Assembly: GCF_000576635.1 (NCBI RefSeq)
Contig: NZ_AVFL01000027.1
Coordinates: forward strand, 21,218 to 85,217
From: Skermanella stibiiresistens SB22
GTDB lineage: Bacteria; Pseudomonadota; Alphaproteobacteria; Azospirillales; Azospirillaceae
Direction: 5' to 3'
Length of the DNA stretch: 64,000 bases
Position numbers and translations under genes: made by a program. The notes under the pieces are model-generated. The model saw only the letters and a program-made list of their open reading frames with translations, searched no databases and was not told the origin of the DNA. Positions within the stretch are counted from its first letter, which is position 1. Every line of letters begins with the position of its first letter. Below are positions 7,735 to 16,364 of the stretch, piece by piece.

Positions 7735-9672
7735 TCAGACCTCCAGCCGGAAGACGTCCAGCTGTCCGCTGCGGCCGCGCAGGCTCTTGGCCCCGATCGG
7801 TGCCAGGGTCACGCAGCCGCCGCTCTCGGCGGCCGTGGTGGATCCCACGAGGACGATGATCTCGGCGTCGCCCTGCAAGCCGGCGCCCAATTCCTCGATT
7901 CGCGCCGCCGTGTTCACGCTGTCGCCGACGATCGTGTAGTTGATCCGGCTGGCCGAGCCGATATTGCCGACCACGACCGGCCCGCTGTGCAGGCCGACGC
8001 GGACCCGCACCGCCGGCAGTCCGACGGCGCGGCGCTTGACGTTGTCGGCCCGCAGCGCGATGGCGATGGCGTGGGCCGCGCGGAGCGCCCGGGCAGCGTG
8101 GTCGTGCTGGATCTCGGGAGCGCCCCAGAACGCCATCACGGCGTCGCCGATGAACTTGTCGACGGTGCCGCCCTCCGCCTCGATGCAGGACGCCAGCAGC
8201 GTGAAGTGGCTGTTCAGCAGGGCGGCGGTCTCGGCGGCGCCCAGATCCTCCGCCAGATTGCTGAAGCCCCGGATATCGGTGAACATCACCGTCACCTGCC
8301 GTTCCTCCGAGGCGAGCCCGCTGGCGTCGCCTCCCCGCGAGCCACGCCGGATCAGGCGCAGCACCAGCCCCTTCGGAACATAGGTCTCGAACCAGCGCAG
8401 CCCCGCGACCATGGCGTTGAAGGCGTCCGCCGCGTTCGCCAGCTCGCGGAACCGGCTGTCGGGCAGGGTGGGGGCGCCCCGGAAGTCCAGCGCGCTGACG
8501 CTGGCGGCGGCGGCGGCCAGCCTGCCGATCTGGTGGCTGATCGCGCGGCCGATCCACAGGGCGGTGCCGACCGACACCAGCAGGATGCCGAAGCCGACCA
8601 ATCCCGTCATCCACAGGCGCTCGATCTCGACGCCGACCTCATCCAGCCGATAGTTGATGCCGACGGTCAGGGGCTGGGCGCCGTAGCCTTCCAGGGGGCG
8701 CAGCAGGAACAGGTGGCTGTCGTCGCCGATCTCGACCACCTGCGCGTTGGCCGAATTGCGTCCTGGAATCGCGAAGGCGTCGGCGGGCCGGCCGTTCCGC
8801 CACAGGCTGGCGAGCACCGGATCGTCGACCTGATCGATCCGCGGCAGCGGCAGTCCCGCCGGCTTGGAGAAATCGAACTCCTTGTAGCGCAGCGCCTGAT
8901 GGGCCAGCACGTGCTCGCGATCGTACAGGACGAACGCGCTCAATCCCTCGTCGACGTATAGTTCCGACAGGAAGCGCGACAGGTCCCCGACCGATACCGC
9001 GACGATCAGCATGCCGATGAAGCGGTCGTCGCGCCGCACCGCCATGCGCAGCGTCAACAGGGTCGTCTTCGCCTCGGGCGACCAGACCGGCTCGGCCCAA
9101 TAGGGACCCTGCCGCTCCCTGGCCTCGGCCATGAACGCGGTCATCTCGGCCGAGGTTGAAAGGTCGAGCGTCGACTCGATCATCTCGCCGTTGATTCTGC
9201 CGGCTCGGATGATTACCTGATTGAGAGGCGAAAATCCCACACCCGTGACCTGGGGGGTTGCCGCCAAAGCGCCCCTCAACGTGTCCCGCATCGCCTTCTG
9301 GTCGTTCGGGTCGAGTTTTCCGCTTTCGATCAGCGCGCTCAGATACGTGATCTGGTCGCGCGCCGGATCGAGTTGATGGCGTACCCGCACCACGACGCTG
9401 TCGATCGCGAGATCGGCCTTGTCGTTCAGGAGGGCAAAGGTGTTGCGCCCGGCGCTGCTCAGTCCCAGGATGAGGACGCTCGCCACGGCGGCCAGCATCA
9501 AGGTCCCGAAACCCGCCACCAGCACGGCGGCGATCGGCAGGCGCAGCCGACGGCGGCGCCCGGTCGAGTGTCCAAGGATCGAGTTGGCGGGGGAGACGAC
9601 CAAAGGTGTCGCCGCGTCGGTGGCCGCTTCGGTCATGGACCGGAACTTACTCGGATGGGGCTGGGACGGCAA
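7735..9672 (-). CDS. Membrane-bound class III adenylate/guanylate cyclase with extracytoplasmic sensor and HAMP
   Basis: A 645-aa receptor-type cyclase. TM1 is at about residues 45-71, then a periplasmic dCache-like sensor (about 80-345), TM2 at 354-374, a HAMP-like linker, and a class III catalytic domain at about 455-640. The catalytic domain shows both metal-binding Asp motifs (VMFTDIRGF and DKFIGDAVMAFWG) and NYTIVGDSVNTAARIE, which contains the transition-state Asn/Arg region. It should make cAMP (or cGMP) in response to an unknown extracellular cue. Start at 9672 or an internal Met at 9636. The gene is convergent with htpG. A 15-bp direct repeat lies just upstream of its start. Confidence 0.92.
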   Translation of the reverse strand: MPSQPHPSKFRSMTEAATDAATPLVVSPANSILGHSTGRRRRLRLPIAAVLVAGFGTLMLAAVASVLILGLSSAGRNTFALLNDKADLAIDSVVVRVRHQLDPARDQITYLSALIESGKLDPNDQKAMRDTLRGALAATPQVTGVGFSPLNQVIIRAGRINGEMIESTLDLSTSAEMTAFMAEARERQGPYWAEPVWSPEAKTTLLTLRMAVRRDDRFIGMLIVAVSVGDLSRFLSELYVDEGLSAFVLYDREHVLAHQALRYKEFDFSKPAGLPLPRIDQVDDPVLASLWRNGRPADAFAIPGRNSANAQVVEIGDDSHLFLLRPLEGYGAQPLTVGINYRLDEVGVEIERLWMTGLVGFGILLVSVGTALWIGRAISHQIGRLAAAAASVSALDFRGAPTLPDSRFRELANAADAFNAMVAGLRWFETYVPKGLVLRLIRRGSRGGDASGLASEERQVTVMFTDIRGFSNLAEDLGAAETAALLNSHFTLLASCIEAEGGTVDKFIGDAVMAFWGAPEIQHDHAARALRAAHAIAIALRADNVKRRAVGLPAVRVRVGLHSGPVVVGNIGSASRINYTIVGDSVNTAARIEELGAGLQGDAEIIVLVGSTTAAESGGCVTLAPIGAKSLRGRSGQLDVFRLEV

Positions 9673-9677
9673 TCGCG

Positions 9678-9707
9678 ATCATACCAAGTAGAATCATCCC
9701 AAGTAGA
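9678..9707. repeat. Two adjacent 15-bp direct repeats upstream of the cyclase gene
   Basis: ATCATACCAAGTAGA (9678-9692) is followed immediately by ATCATCCCAAGTAGA (9693-9707), one mismatch. Position directly upstream of the cyclase start makes a regulator-binding site possible; nothing else supports it. Confidence 0.5.
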
Positions 9708-10044
9708 CTGGCCGTTCAACGCCCGGGAAGGAATTGAATGATGGCGCGTTCCGATAGCCGTGGTAACGTGTCCTGCGTGTCATGGCACACCGTTCCGCGT
9801 ACACGAGCGTTGTGTCCTATGTCATGCGTCGTGTTGACGCTGGCGTGAAAGGTGTGCAGGACTGGTATGATCGTGCAGTGCTGCAACAGGCTGGGACCTT
9901 CCACTCAGAAAATCCACCTCGGAACTGTTAACTGTTGGGGATGCACCATACATTGTGGATAGACGCGGATAATCCACACCGCTTCGCCGCATCGAGTCGT
10001 GATGCAGTTCCGGTTGCTCGCAGGGACCAAGGTACAGCCCGGAT
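9708..10044. promoter_or_regulatory. Upstream region of clpX with two DnaA-box-like sites
   Basis: No gene is convincing here. TGTGGATAG at 9954-9962 (complement CTATCCACA) and TAATCCACA at 9970-9978 each differ by one base from the DnaA box TTATCCACA and face each other, forming TGTGGAT-N11-ATCCACA. An extended -10-like TGGTATGAT lies at 9863-9871 without a good -35. The promoter of clpX must lie here, but its exact position is uncertain. Confidence 0.4.
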
Positions 10045-11289
<1,245 letters not shown>

Positions 11290-11319
11290 ACGACACGGCC
11301 TAATCGAGATGGGCGACCC

Positions 11320-11356
11320 GAAAAACCCCTCCGCCACAAGGCGGAGGGGTTTTTCG
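11320..11356. terminator. Bidirectional intrinsic terminator after clpX
   Basis: A 15-bp perfect stem (AAAAACCCCTCCGCC / GGCGGAGGGGTTTTT) with a 4-base loop. The A and T runs at both sides allow termination of clpX and of the convergent nuclease gene. Confidence 0.95.
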
Positions 11357-11434
11357 TGTTCTGATCACTGTGATTTGTCAGGGGTCGTAGGTCGGGTGCT
11401 GGTCATAAAGTTAAACCCAAAATCGCACTCATCC

Positions 11435-12313
11435 TCACTCCAGCAGCTCGACTTGTTCCGGATGCGTGACGTCCATCGCCGGACCATTGCGGTCATAAAG
11501 CCAGCCGCGCAGGCGGACGCGCTTGCCATTAAGCGCCGCCGGATCCAGGCCGCTTGACGTGAAGACCCGGACATCGCGGGGTGAGATCGTCGCGGTGAAG
11601 TCCTTGCGGTAATCCGTGCCGAAATTCAGGAAGACCCGGCCCCGTACGTTGGCCACCTTGGTGACCGTACCTTCGACCAGCTGGTACGTGTCGGGCGGGC
11701 CGACTTTCCCGTCCGCGTCCTGGACCTTGTAATAGCCCAGCGCCCAGATGCCGAACTTGGCCTTGCGGGCCGACGCCTCGCGGTCGAGCAATTCGTCTGC
11801 GGCCGCCCGGTTGTCGGGAAAGGTGTAGACGCGGGCCAAGCCCCGGCCCAGCATCTCGCCTTGCGCCCAGGTGCCGTCATCGGTCTTCAGATGGGCCAGC
11901 GTACGTCCATGCCGATCACCCCGCGCGCCGCCGTACCACAGGGTGACGCGCTGGCCCAGCACCAGCTTCTCCAACTCCTCCTTGGCTTCGCGGGCCAGTG
12001 GCCATTCCTTGAAGTTGGGACGGTTGAGCGGCAGCTTCGGTGCCTGGATGCCGACCAGCCGAACCTCCACGCCGCTATCGAGCGTCACCGTATCGCCGTC
12101 GATCACCTCGACGACCTTGGCGGTTTCGCCCTTGACCAGACCTGTACCCACTCCGGCCTTGCCGGTGTCGCGGGATGATTGGGCCATGGCCGGCGTGATC
12201 CAGGCCAGCAACAGCAGCGCCATCAGGGTGGCCAAGCCAGCCTTGACCAATCCTTTTTCGATTGCCCCGGCATCGCGGCTTTGCCACGGTGTCCGGCGTC
12301 CCATAGACTTCAT
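11435..12313 (-). CDS. Exported thermonuclease (SNase-like) family protein
   Basis: A 292-aa protein with an N-terminal signal/anchor helix (AGLATLMALLLLAWITPAMAQ) and a staphylococcal nuclease-like OB-fold domain. Motifs: VVEVIDGDTVTLDSG, VRLVGIQAP and DRHGRTLAHL, with the expected catalytic Arg residues. The glutamate that normally follows the GI-x-AP motif is not obvious (APKLPLN), so catalytic activity is uncertain. A second OB-like domain lies in the C-terminal third (VEGTVTKVANVRGRVFLNFG). Start at 12313 is chosen because GTGGAGCGGA precedes it; an upstream ATG at 12340 would nearly touch the divergent iminopeptidase start. Likely periplasmic. Confidence 0.85.
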   Translation of the reverse strand: MKSMGRRTPWQSRDAGAIEKGLVKAGLATLMALLLLAWITPAMAQSSRDTGKAGVGTGLVKGETAKVVEVIDGDTVTLDSGVEVRLVGIQAPKLPLNRPNFKEWPLAREAKEELEKLVLGQRVTLWYGGARGDRHGRTLAHLKTDDGTWAQGEMLGRGLARVYTFPDNRAAADELLDREASARKAKFGIWALGYYKVQDADGKVGPPDTYQLVEGTVTKVANVRGRVFLNFGTDYRKDFTATISPRDVRVFTSSGLDPAALNGKRVRLRGWLYDRNGPAMDVTHPEQVELLE

Positions 12314-12342
12314 TCCGCTCCACATCATACGGCCCCTCATTC

Positions 12343-13293
12343 ATGCCCCGCACCGAGCTGTTCCCGTCGATCGATCCCTATCAGACCGGTCTCCTTCAGG
12401 TCGATGCGGTCCACACCCTCTATTGGGAACAGTCCGGCAACCCACGCGGGGTGCCGGTGGTCTTCCTCCATGGCGGTCCCGGAGCGGGCGCCTCGCCGAC
12501 CCATCGGCGCTTCTTCGATCCATCGCACTACCGAATCATCATCCTGGATCAGCGCGGCGCCGGCCGCTCGACCCCGCTGGGCGAGATCCGGGACAACACC
12601 ACCGATCATCTCGTCGCCGATCTGGAACACCTCAGGACCGAGCTTGGCGTCGCCAAGTGGCACGTGTTCGGCGGTTCCTGGGGCAGCACGCTGGGGCTGG
12701 CCTACGCGCAGTCCCATCCGGAGAGGTGCCTGGGCCTGATGCTGCGGGGCATTTTCCTGATGCGCCGGTCGGAGATCCAGTGGTTCCTCTATCACATGCG
12801 GACGATCTTTCCCGAGGCGTGGACCAACTTCAGCGACTTCCTCCCGGAGGACGAGCGCGGCGACCTGCTGGAATCCTATTACCAGCGGCTGACCGGCGCG
12901 GACCATGGCATGCGGATGGCGGCGGCGCGAGTCTGGAGTATGTACGAGGGCGCCTGTTCGACGCTGCTGCCCAGCCCGGAACTGTTGTCGGCTTCGGGCG
13001 AGGACACCCACGCGCTCGGCCTCGCGCGGATCGAGGCGCATTACTTCCGGAACAACATCCTCACCCCCGAGAACCGTCTCCTGATCGGTGTCGAACGGAT
13101 CCGCCACATTCCGGCGGTGATCGTCCAGGGCCGCTACGACATCGTCTGCCCGATCGCCACCGCCGACGAGTTGCGGCGGGCTTGGCCGGAGGCGGAATAC
13201 GTGGTGGTGTCAGACGCCGGCCATTCGGCGATGGAGCCGGGTATTCGGGCCGCTCTCGTCGCTGCCACCGAGAGGTTCAAAAATGTGACCTGA
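12343..13293 (+). CDS. pip: Proline iminopeptidase (alpha/beta hydrolase, peptidase S33)
   Basis: A 316-aa cytoplasmic exopeptidase that releases N-terminal proline. Family motifs: VVFLHGGPGAG (oxyanion hole), DQRGAGRSTP, the nucleophile elbow GGSWGSTL (Ser in GxSxG), the acid in GRYDIVCP, and the catalytic His in DAGHSAMEPG. Length equals the family's 310-320 aa. It is divergent from the nuclease gene with only 29 bases between starts, so the two promoters must overlap. No good Shine-Dalgarno is seen; it may be read from a near-leaderless transcript. Confidence 0.95.
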   Translation: MPRTELFPSIDPYQTGLLQVDAVHTLYWEQSGNPRGVPVVFLHGGPGAGASPTHRRFFDPSHYRIIILDQRGAGRSTPLGEIRDNTTDHLVADLEHLRTELGVAKWHVFGGSWGSTLGLAYAQSHPERCLGLMLRGIFLMRRSEIQWFLYHMRTIFPEAWTNFSDFLPEDERGDLLESYYQRLTGADHGMRMAAARVWSMYEGACSTLLPSPELLSASGEDTHALGLARIEAHYFRNNILTPENRLLIGVERIRHIPAVIVQGRYDIVCPIATADELRRAWPEAEYVVVSDAGHSAMEPGIRAALVAATERFKNVT

Positions 13294-13433
13294 TGGTGGG
13301 TGTTTCGCATCGCCGCATGCACCATTTACTAAATGTTACATTTCAACCTATATGCTGGCTTCCGTGTTTGATCCGGCGGTTGGCGCCGGTGTTGCTTGGG
13401 CGGTTTTCGAGGATGGGGACCTTGGTGATCCAG

Positions 13434-13979
13434 ATGCGTCGCTTGATGGTGATCGCGGTGGCACTTGGATTCTGCCTGGGTGCGGGAGAGGCCGCCGCGC
13501 AAGGCAAGGCAACCAGCGCCAAGCCGGAATACATCACCGGCGGCGTTGGCTATTTCGACCTCAAGCCGACCGAGCCGTCGTCCAATGTCCAGCTCGAATG
13601 GGGACTGGGCCTCAAATATTGGCTGTTCGTGCCCGAGTCGTCGGGAGCCGCGCTGGCGGCCAGCGATAGGACGATGGTGACCGCCGGCGGCACCCACGGC
13701 GGTGTCGGGCTGGAATTGTCCTTGGGTGAGAGCTTCATCTTCACGCCGAGCATCGCCGCCGGAGTCGCGGAACGGAACGAGATCCGCGACCCGACCGATC
13801 CGGCCAGTGGGCAGATCGAGATCCGCACCGGTGTCGCCGCCGCCTACGAGTTCTCCAACGACTGGCGGCTGGGTGCCACATACTTCCACGTGACCAATCC
13901 CAGCCAGGACGGTACCTCGCTGGGCACCAGCGGCGACGTGCTGAACTTCACCTTGGCGGTTCCCTTCGGGGCGAAGTGA
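13434..13979 (+). CDS. Outer-membrane beta-barrel protein, PagL/acyloxyacyl-hydrolase-like
   Basis: A 181-aa protein with a clear signal peptide (MVIAVALGFCLGAGEAAAQ) followed by alternating amphipathic strands rich in Gly and aromatics and ending in a barrel-type strand (LNFTLAVPFGAK). It resembles PagL, which removes the 3-O acyl chain of lipid A. PagL uses a His-x-Ser-Asn motif; here the matching place reads H152-V-T154-N155, a Thr instead of Ser, so activity is doubtful. The start at 13434 has GGTGATCC just upstream; an in-frame ATG at 13413 is possible. The function call is tentative. Confidence 0.6.
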   Translation: MRRLMVIAVALGFCLGAGEAAAQGKATSAKPEYITGGVGYFDLKPTEPSSNVQLEWGLGLKYWLFVPESSGAALAASDRTMVTAGGTHGGVGLELSLGESFIFTPSIAAGVAERNEIRDPTDPASGQIEIRTGVAAAYEFSNDWRLGATYFHVTNPSQDGTSLGTSGDVLNFTLAVPFGAK

Positions 13980-14119
13980 TCAGGCGGCCTCGGTATAGGC
14001 GACGCCATATCCATTCCATACTGCTCTAATTTTAGACATATACGCCTCCGTCCGGACTACCCACGTAGCGCTCCAGGGCTAAAATACGGTCACCAATCGA
14101 GCACTGGAGGCTGGCGGCC

Positions 14120-14317
14120 ATGGGCACCCGTTTGATCAGACAATTCTTCACGAACCCTTCCAGGGCGCCGGATGAGCCCTGCGGGTGTCGTCCCGATCCG
14201 ATGATCCCGGAATTGCGCGGCGTAGAGTTCGCCAAGCCGATGCGCGATTACGGCGCGGATGTCGGGATACCGCCGATTGACCGGATCACCAACGCCTTGC
14301 TGCAGGCGATTTTCTAA
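14120..14317 (+). CDS. Possible small hypothetical protein
   Basis: A 65-aa open frame with a good Shine-Dalgarno (TGGAGG, 9 bases before the ATG). I do not recognise the protein. Its C-terminus (VGIPPIDRITNALLQAIF) loosely recalls the tail of molybdopterin hydroxylase large subunits, so a gene fragment is possible. It lies in an otherwise gene-free stretch (13980-14427) that is locally AT-rich. Confidence 0.3.
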   Translation: MGTRLIRQFFTNPSRAPDEPCGCRPDPMIPELRGVEFAKPMRDYGADVGIPPIDRITNALLQAIF

Positions 14318-14330
14318 GGCTCGGCGCCAA

Positions 14331-14393
14331 ATAAGATAAAAGTCTTATATTTTAGGTTAAAAACTTGACTTTTGGGGTGCACGTGGGAATTTA
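14331..14393 (+). promoter_or_regulatory. Putative promoter and dyad upstream of the terminase-like gene
   Basis: ATAAGA-N6-TCTTAT (14331-14348) lies just upstream of TTGACT (14365-14370), 17 bases, then AATTTA (14388-14393). The local AT content is much higher than the surroundings. The dyad may be an operator. Confidence 0.4.
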
Positions 14394-14427
14394 AGCGGAG
14401 CCCGCAATCCTCCGCCGAGAGTCCGTC

Positions 14428-15150
14428 ATGACCGATATCCCCGCCTCCCCAGTAGGATCCGCCTCTTCACCTCTGGCGATCCGCCAGGAGCTGTTCTGCC
14501 AAGATATGGCGGCGGGAGCCTCCGCGGCGGAGGCGGCGCGGCGTGCGGGCTATTCTCCCAAGGGCGCCAAGCAGCGCGGCCACTTCCTGATGAGCCGGCC
14601 GGAAGTCCGCGCCCACATCGATCAGCTTCGCCAGCTCCACCGTGCCTTCCACAAGGCCGAACTGGACAACGCCGCCGAGATCATGGAGATCGCCATCGGC
14701 GACGCCTTGGACGCCAAGAAACCGATGCAGGTGATGCGCGCGGTCGAATTCCGGCTGAAGCTGATCGGTGTCATCCAGGATCGCCGCATCACCCTCCACC
14801 ATCACGACGACCGCCAGTCCCCCGACGCCGTTGTCGAGGACATGGCGCCCGATCCGGATGAATGGCTGGACGGTCTTCCCGACGAACCCGCGGAGGCCGA
14901 AGCTCCGGTCGTGACCAAGCCAGCCGTGACCAAGCCGGAAGTGACCAATAGTGACCTTCCACCACTTTCCGCGAATGACCCCCGCTCGCCGGCGAGTCTG
15001 ATCAAGTCCCTGAAATCCGCGCTGCCGCCCGATTTCCTCGACGATCTCCCCGCCAGCCTGCTGGATGACCTCGCAAGCGGCTTGCCCGGCCTCTCACCAG
15101 CCCACCTCCCGGCCCATCCCAAGGATGTCGCGTCCGAACTGATGGGATGA
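14428..15150 (+). CDS. Terminase small subunit-like HTH protein (orphan)
   Basis: A 240-aa protein. Residues about 18-70 match the DNA-binding domain of phage terminase small subunits (LFCQDMAAGASAAEAARRAG, then YSPKGAKQRGHFLMSRPEVR), followed by a helical segment (LDNAAEIMEIAIGDALDAKK) also typical of the family. The C-terminal 100 residues are Pro/Asp-rich with a repeated VTKP motif and look disordered. No large terminase, portal or capsid gene is nearby, so this is either a domesticated phage gene or a lone HTH regulator of the same fold. AT-rich upstream DNA and a following REP-like pair hint at past insertion. Confidence 0.65.
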   Translation: MTDIPASPVGSASSPLAIRQELFCQDMAAGASAAEAARRAGYSPKGAKQRGHFLMSRPEVRAHIDQLRQLHRAFHKAELDNAAEIMEIAIGDALDAKKPMQVMRAVEFRLKLIGVIQDRRITLHHHDDRQSPDAVVEDMAPDPDEWLDGLPDEPAEAEAPVVTKPAVTKPEVTNSDLPPLSANDPRSPASLIKSLKSALPPDFLDDLPASLLDDLASGLPGLSPAHLPAHPKDVASELMG

Positions 15151-15206
15151 CGGGCCACTGTCCGGCCGGGGAAACGCCGCACAGTGGAAAGAATGATGTT
15201 TCCACC

Positions 15207-15290
15207 GTAGGTCGGCTACAGCGAAGCGACAGCCGACAATCAGGCGCGTTGGGAGTGGTGTCGTCTGTCGCTTCGCTGTAGCCGACCTAC
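15207..15290. repeat. REP-like inverted pair (two 32-bp units head to head)
   Basis: Left unit 15207-15238 and right unit 15259-15290 are inverted copies, identical over 25 bases and matching in 31 of 32. Each unit can itself fold into a hairpin, for example GTCGGCT / AGCCGAC around a loop containing GCGAAGCG. This is the layout of REPIN/BIME elements mobilised by RAYT transposases. It lies in the 384-base gap between the terminase-like gene and rpmI. Confidence 0.8.
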
Positions 15291-15414
15291 AAAATGCAAG
15301 CTTCGACAAATCCACCCAGCAGCCCATTCCATATGTCCATGCCCGGCACTGCGGATCATGGACATGGCATGAGCCGAGATCACGCAGGCATGCCGATCCA
15401 ACCGCACGGGTGCC

Positions 15415-15443
15415 TTGCTTTCGCTTCGGCGCGGCACTATAAC
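15415..15443 (+). promoter_or_regulatory. Sigma-70 promoter for rpmI-rplT
   Basis: TTGCTT (15415-15420), exactly 17 bases, then TATAAC (15438-15443). It lies about 90 bases before rpmI, consistent with a leader region for ribosomal protein feedback control. Confidence 0.6.
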
Positions 15444-15534
15444 CCACGGCTCATTCGGGCGGCGAGGCCGGGTCTTGGACCCCATAGGGCATGCCCAACC
15501 GCTCTGAACGTAACTCCAGGTTCGAGGAGCAGAA

Positions 15535-15735
15535 ATGCCCAAGTTGAAGACACACAGCGGTTCGAAGAAGCGCTTCAAGGTTACGGCCTCCGGCCGGGTC
15601 AAGGCCCAGGCCGCCGGCAAGCGCCACGGCATGGTCAAGCGTACCCAGAAGATGAAGCGCAACGCGCGCGGCACGATGGTGCTCGCCGCTCAGGATGGCG
15701 TGACCATCGTGAAGAACTTCCTGCGCAACGCCTGA
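15535..15735 (+). CDS. rpmI: 50S ribosomal protein L35
   Basis: Ribosomal protein bL35, 66 aa and very basic ([20 protein letters not shown]). It binds 23S rRNA in the large subunit. A GAGGAG Shine-Dalgarno precedes the ATG. It is followed 16 bases later by rplT, the usual pair. infC, often the first gene of this operon in other bacteria, is not upstream here. Confidence 0.98.
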   Translation: MPKLKTHSGSKKRFKVTASGRVKAQAAGKRHGMVKRTQKMKRNARGTMVLAAQDGVTIVKNFLRNA

Positions 15736-15751
15736 TCGGGAGAGCTGAACC

Positions 15752-16117
15752 ATGGCACGTGTAAAGCGGGGCGTAACCACTCACGCCCGTCACCGTAAGA
15801 TCCTCAAGCTGGCCAAGGGTTACCGCGGCCGGTCCAGCAAGTGCTTCCGGATCGCGATCCAGAAGGTCGAGAAGGCGCTTCGTTACGCCTATCGGGACCG
15901 CCGCAACAAGAAGCGCGAGTTCCGGTCGCTCTGGATCCAGCGCATCAACGCCGGCGTCCGCCAGTATGGCCTGACCTACTCGCGTTTCATGAACGGCATG
16001 AAGCGGGCCGGGGTTGACGTCGACCGTAAGGTCCTCGCCTCCCTCGCCGCGCACGAGCCGGATGCGTTCAAGGTCCTGGTCGACAAGGCCCAGGCCGCTC
16101 TCGCCCAGGCCGCTTGA
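15752..16117 (+). CDS. rplT: 50S ribosomal protein L20
   Basis: Ribosomal protein bL20, 121 aa ([19 protein letters not shown], then the conserved [20 protein letters not shown]). It is needed for 50S assembly and in other bacteria represses its own operon by binding the mRNA leader. It is cotranscribed with rpmI; an intrinsic terminator 52 bases downstream separates it from pheS. Confidence 0.98.
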   Translation: MARVKRGVTTHARHRKILKLAKGYRGRSSKCFRIAIQKVEKALRYAYRDRRNKKREFRSLWIQRINAGVRQYGLTYSRFMNGMKRAGVDVDRKVLASLAAHEPDAFKVLVDKAQAALAQAA

Positions 16118-16169
16118 TTTCCTGACGCGTCCGCCCCGGCGGACGCCAATGGCATCGACGGCGAATGAC

Positions 16170-16202
16170 AAGGGGGCCGCCCGGCTGGGCTGGCCCCCTT
16201 TT
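16170..16202 (+). terminator. Intrinsic terminator after rplT
   Basis: A 9-bp stem (AAGGGGGCC / GGCCCCCTT) with a 13-base loop, followed by a T run. Confidence 0.85.
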
Positions 16203-16235
16203 CGTGCTTGCCGCCCCGGATCGCGGCGGCGTCAT

Positions 16236-16342
16236 TTCTTGACCCCGATGGCGGTGCCATCCCTTGACCCTGATGGCGGTGCCATCCCTTGACCCTGATG
16301 GCCGTGCCATCCCTTGACCCTGATGGCCGTGCCATCCCTTGA
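16236..16342. repeat. 25-bp tandem repeat of small hairpins in front of pheS
   Basis: Four head-to-tail 25-bp copies (16236-16260, 16261-16285, 16286-16310, 16311-16335) plus 7 bases of a fifth. Each unit contains the perfect dyad GATGGC-3-GCCATC with a loop GGT or CGT, followed by CCTTGACCCT. The array ends 22 bases before the pheS ATG and so lies in its leader or promoter. Confidence 0.92.
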
Positions 16343-16364
16343 AGAGCAACCTTGACGAGGAACC

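Noticed and set aside
9716..9904. 62-codon open frame on the minus strand upstream of the cyclase gene
   Set aside because: It has no ribosome binding site, an uncharacteristic composition, and lies in the regulatory region between the cyclase gene and clpX.
14120..14317. Fragment of a molybdopterin hydroxylase gene
   Set aside because: Only about 18 C-terminal residues look similar; too little to call a pseudogene, so it is listed as a doubtful small ORF.
16236..16342. Short CRISPR array
   Set aside because: Repeats are head to tail with no unique spacers and no cas genes nearby; it is a simple tandem repeat.
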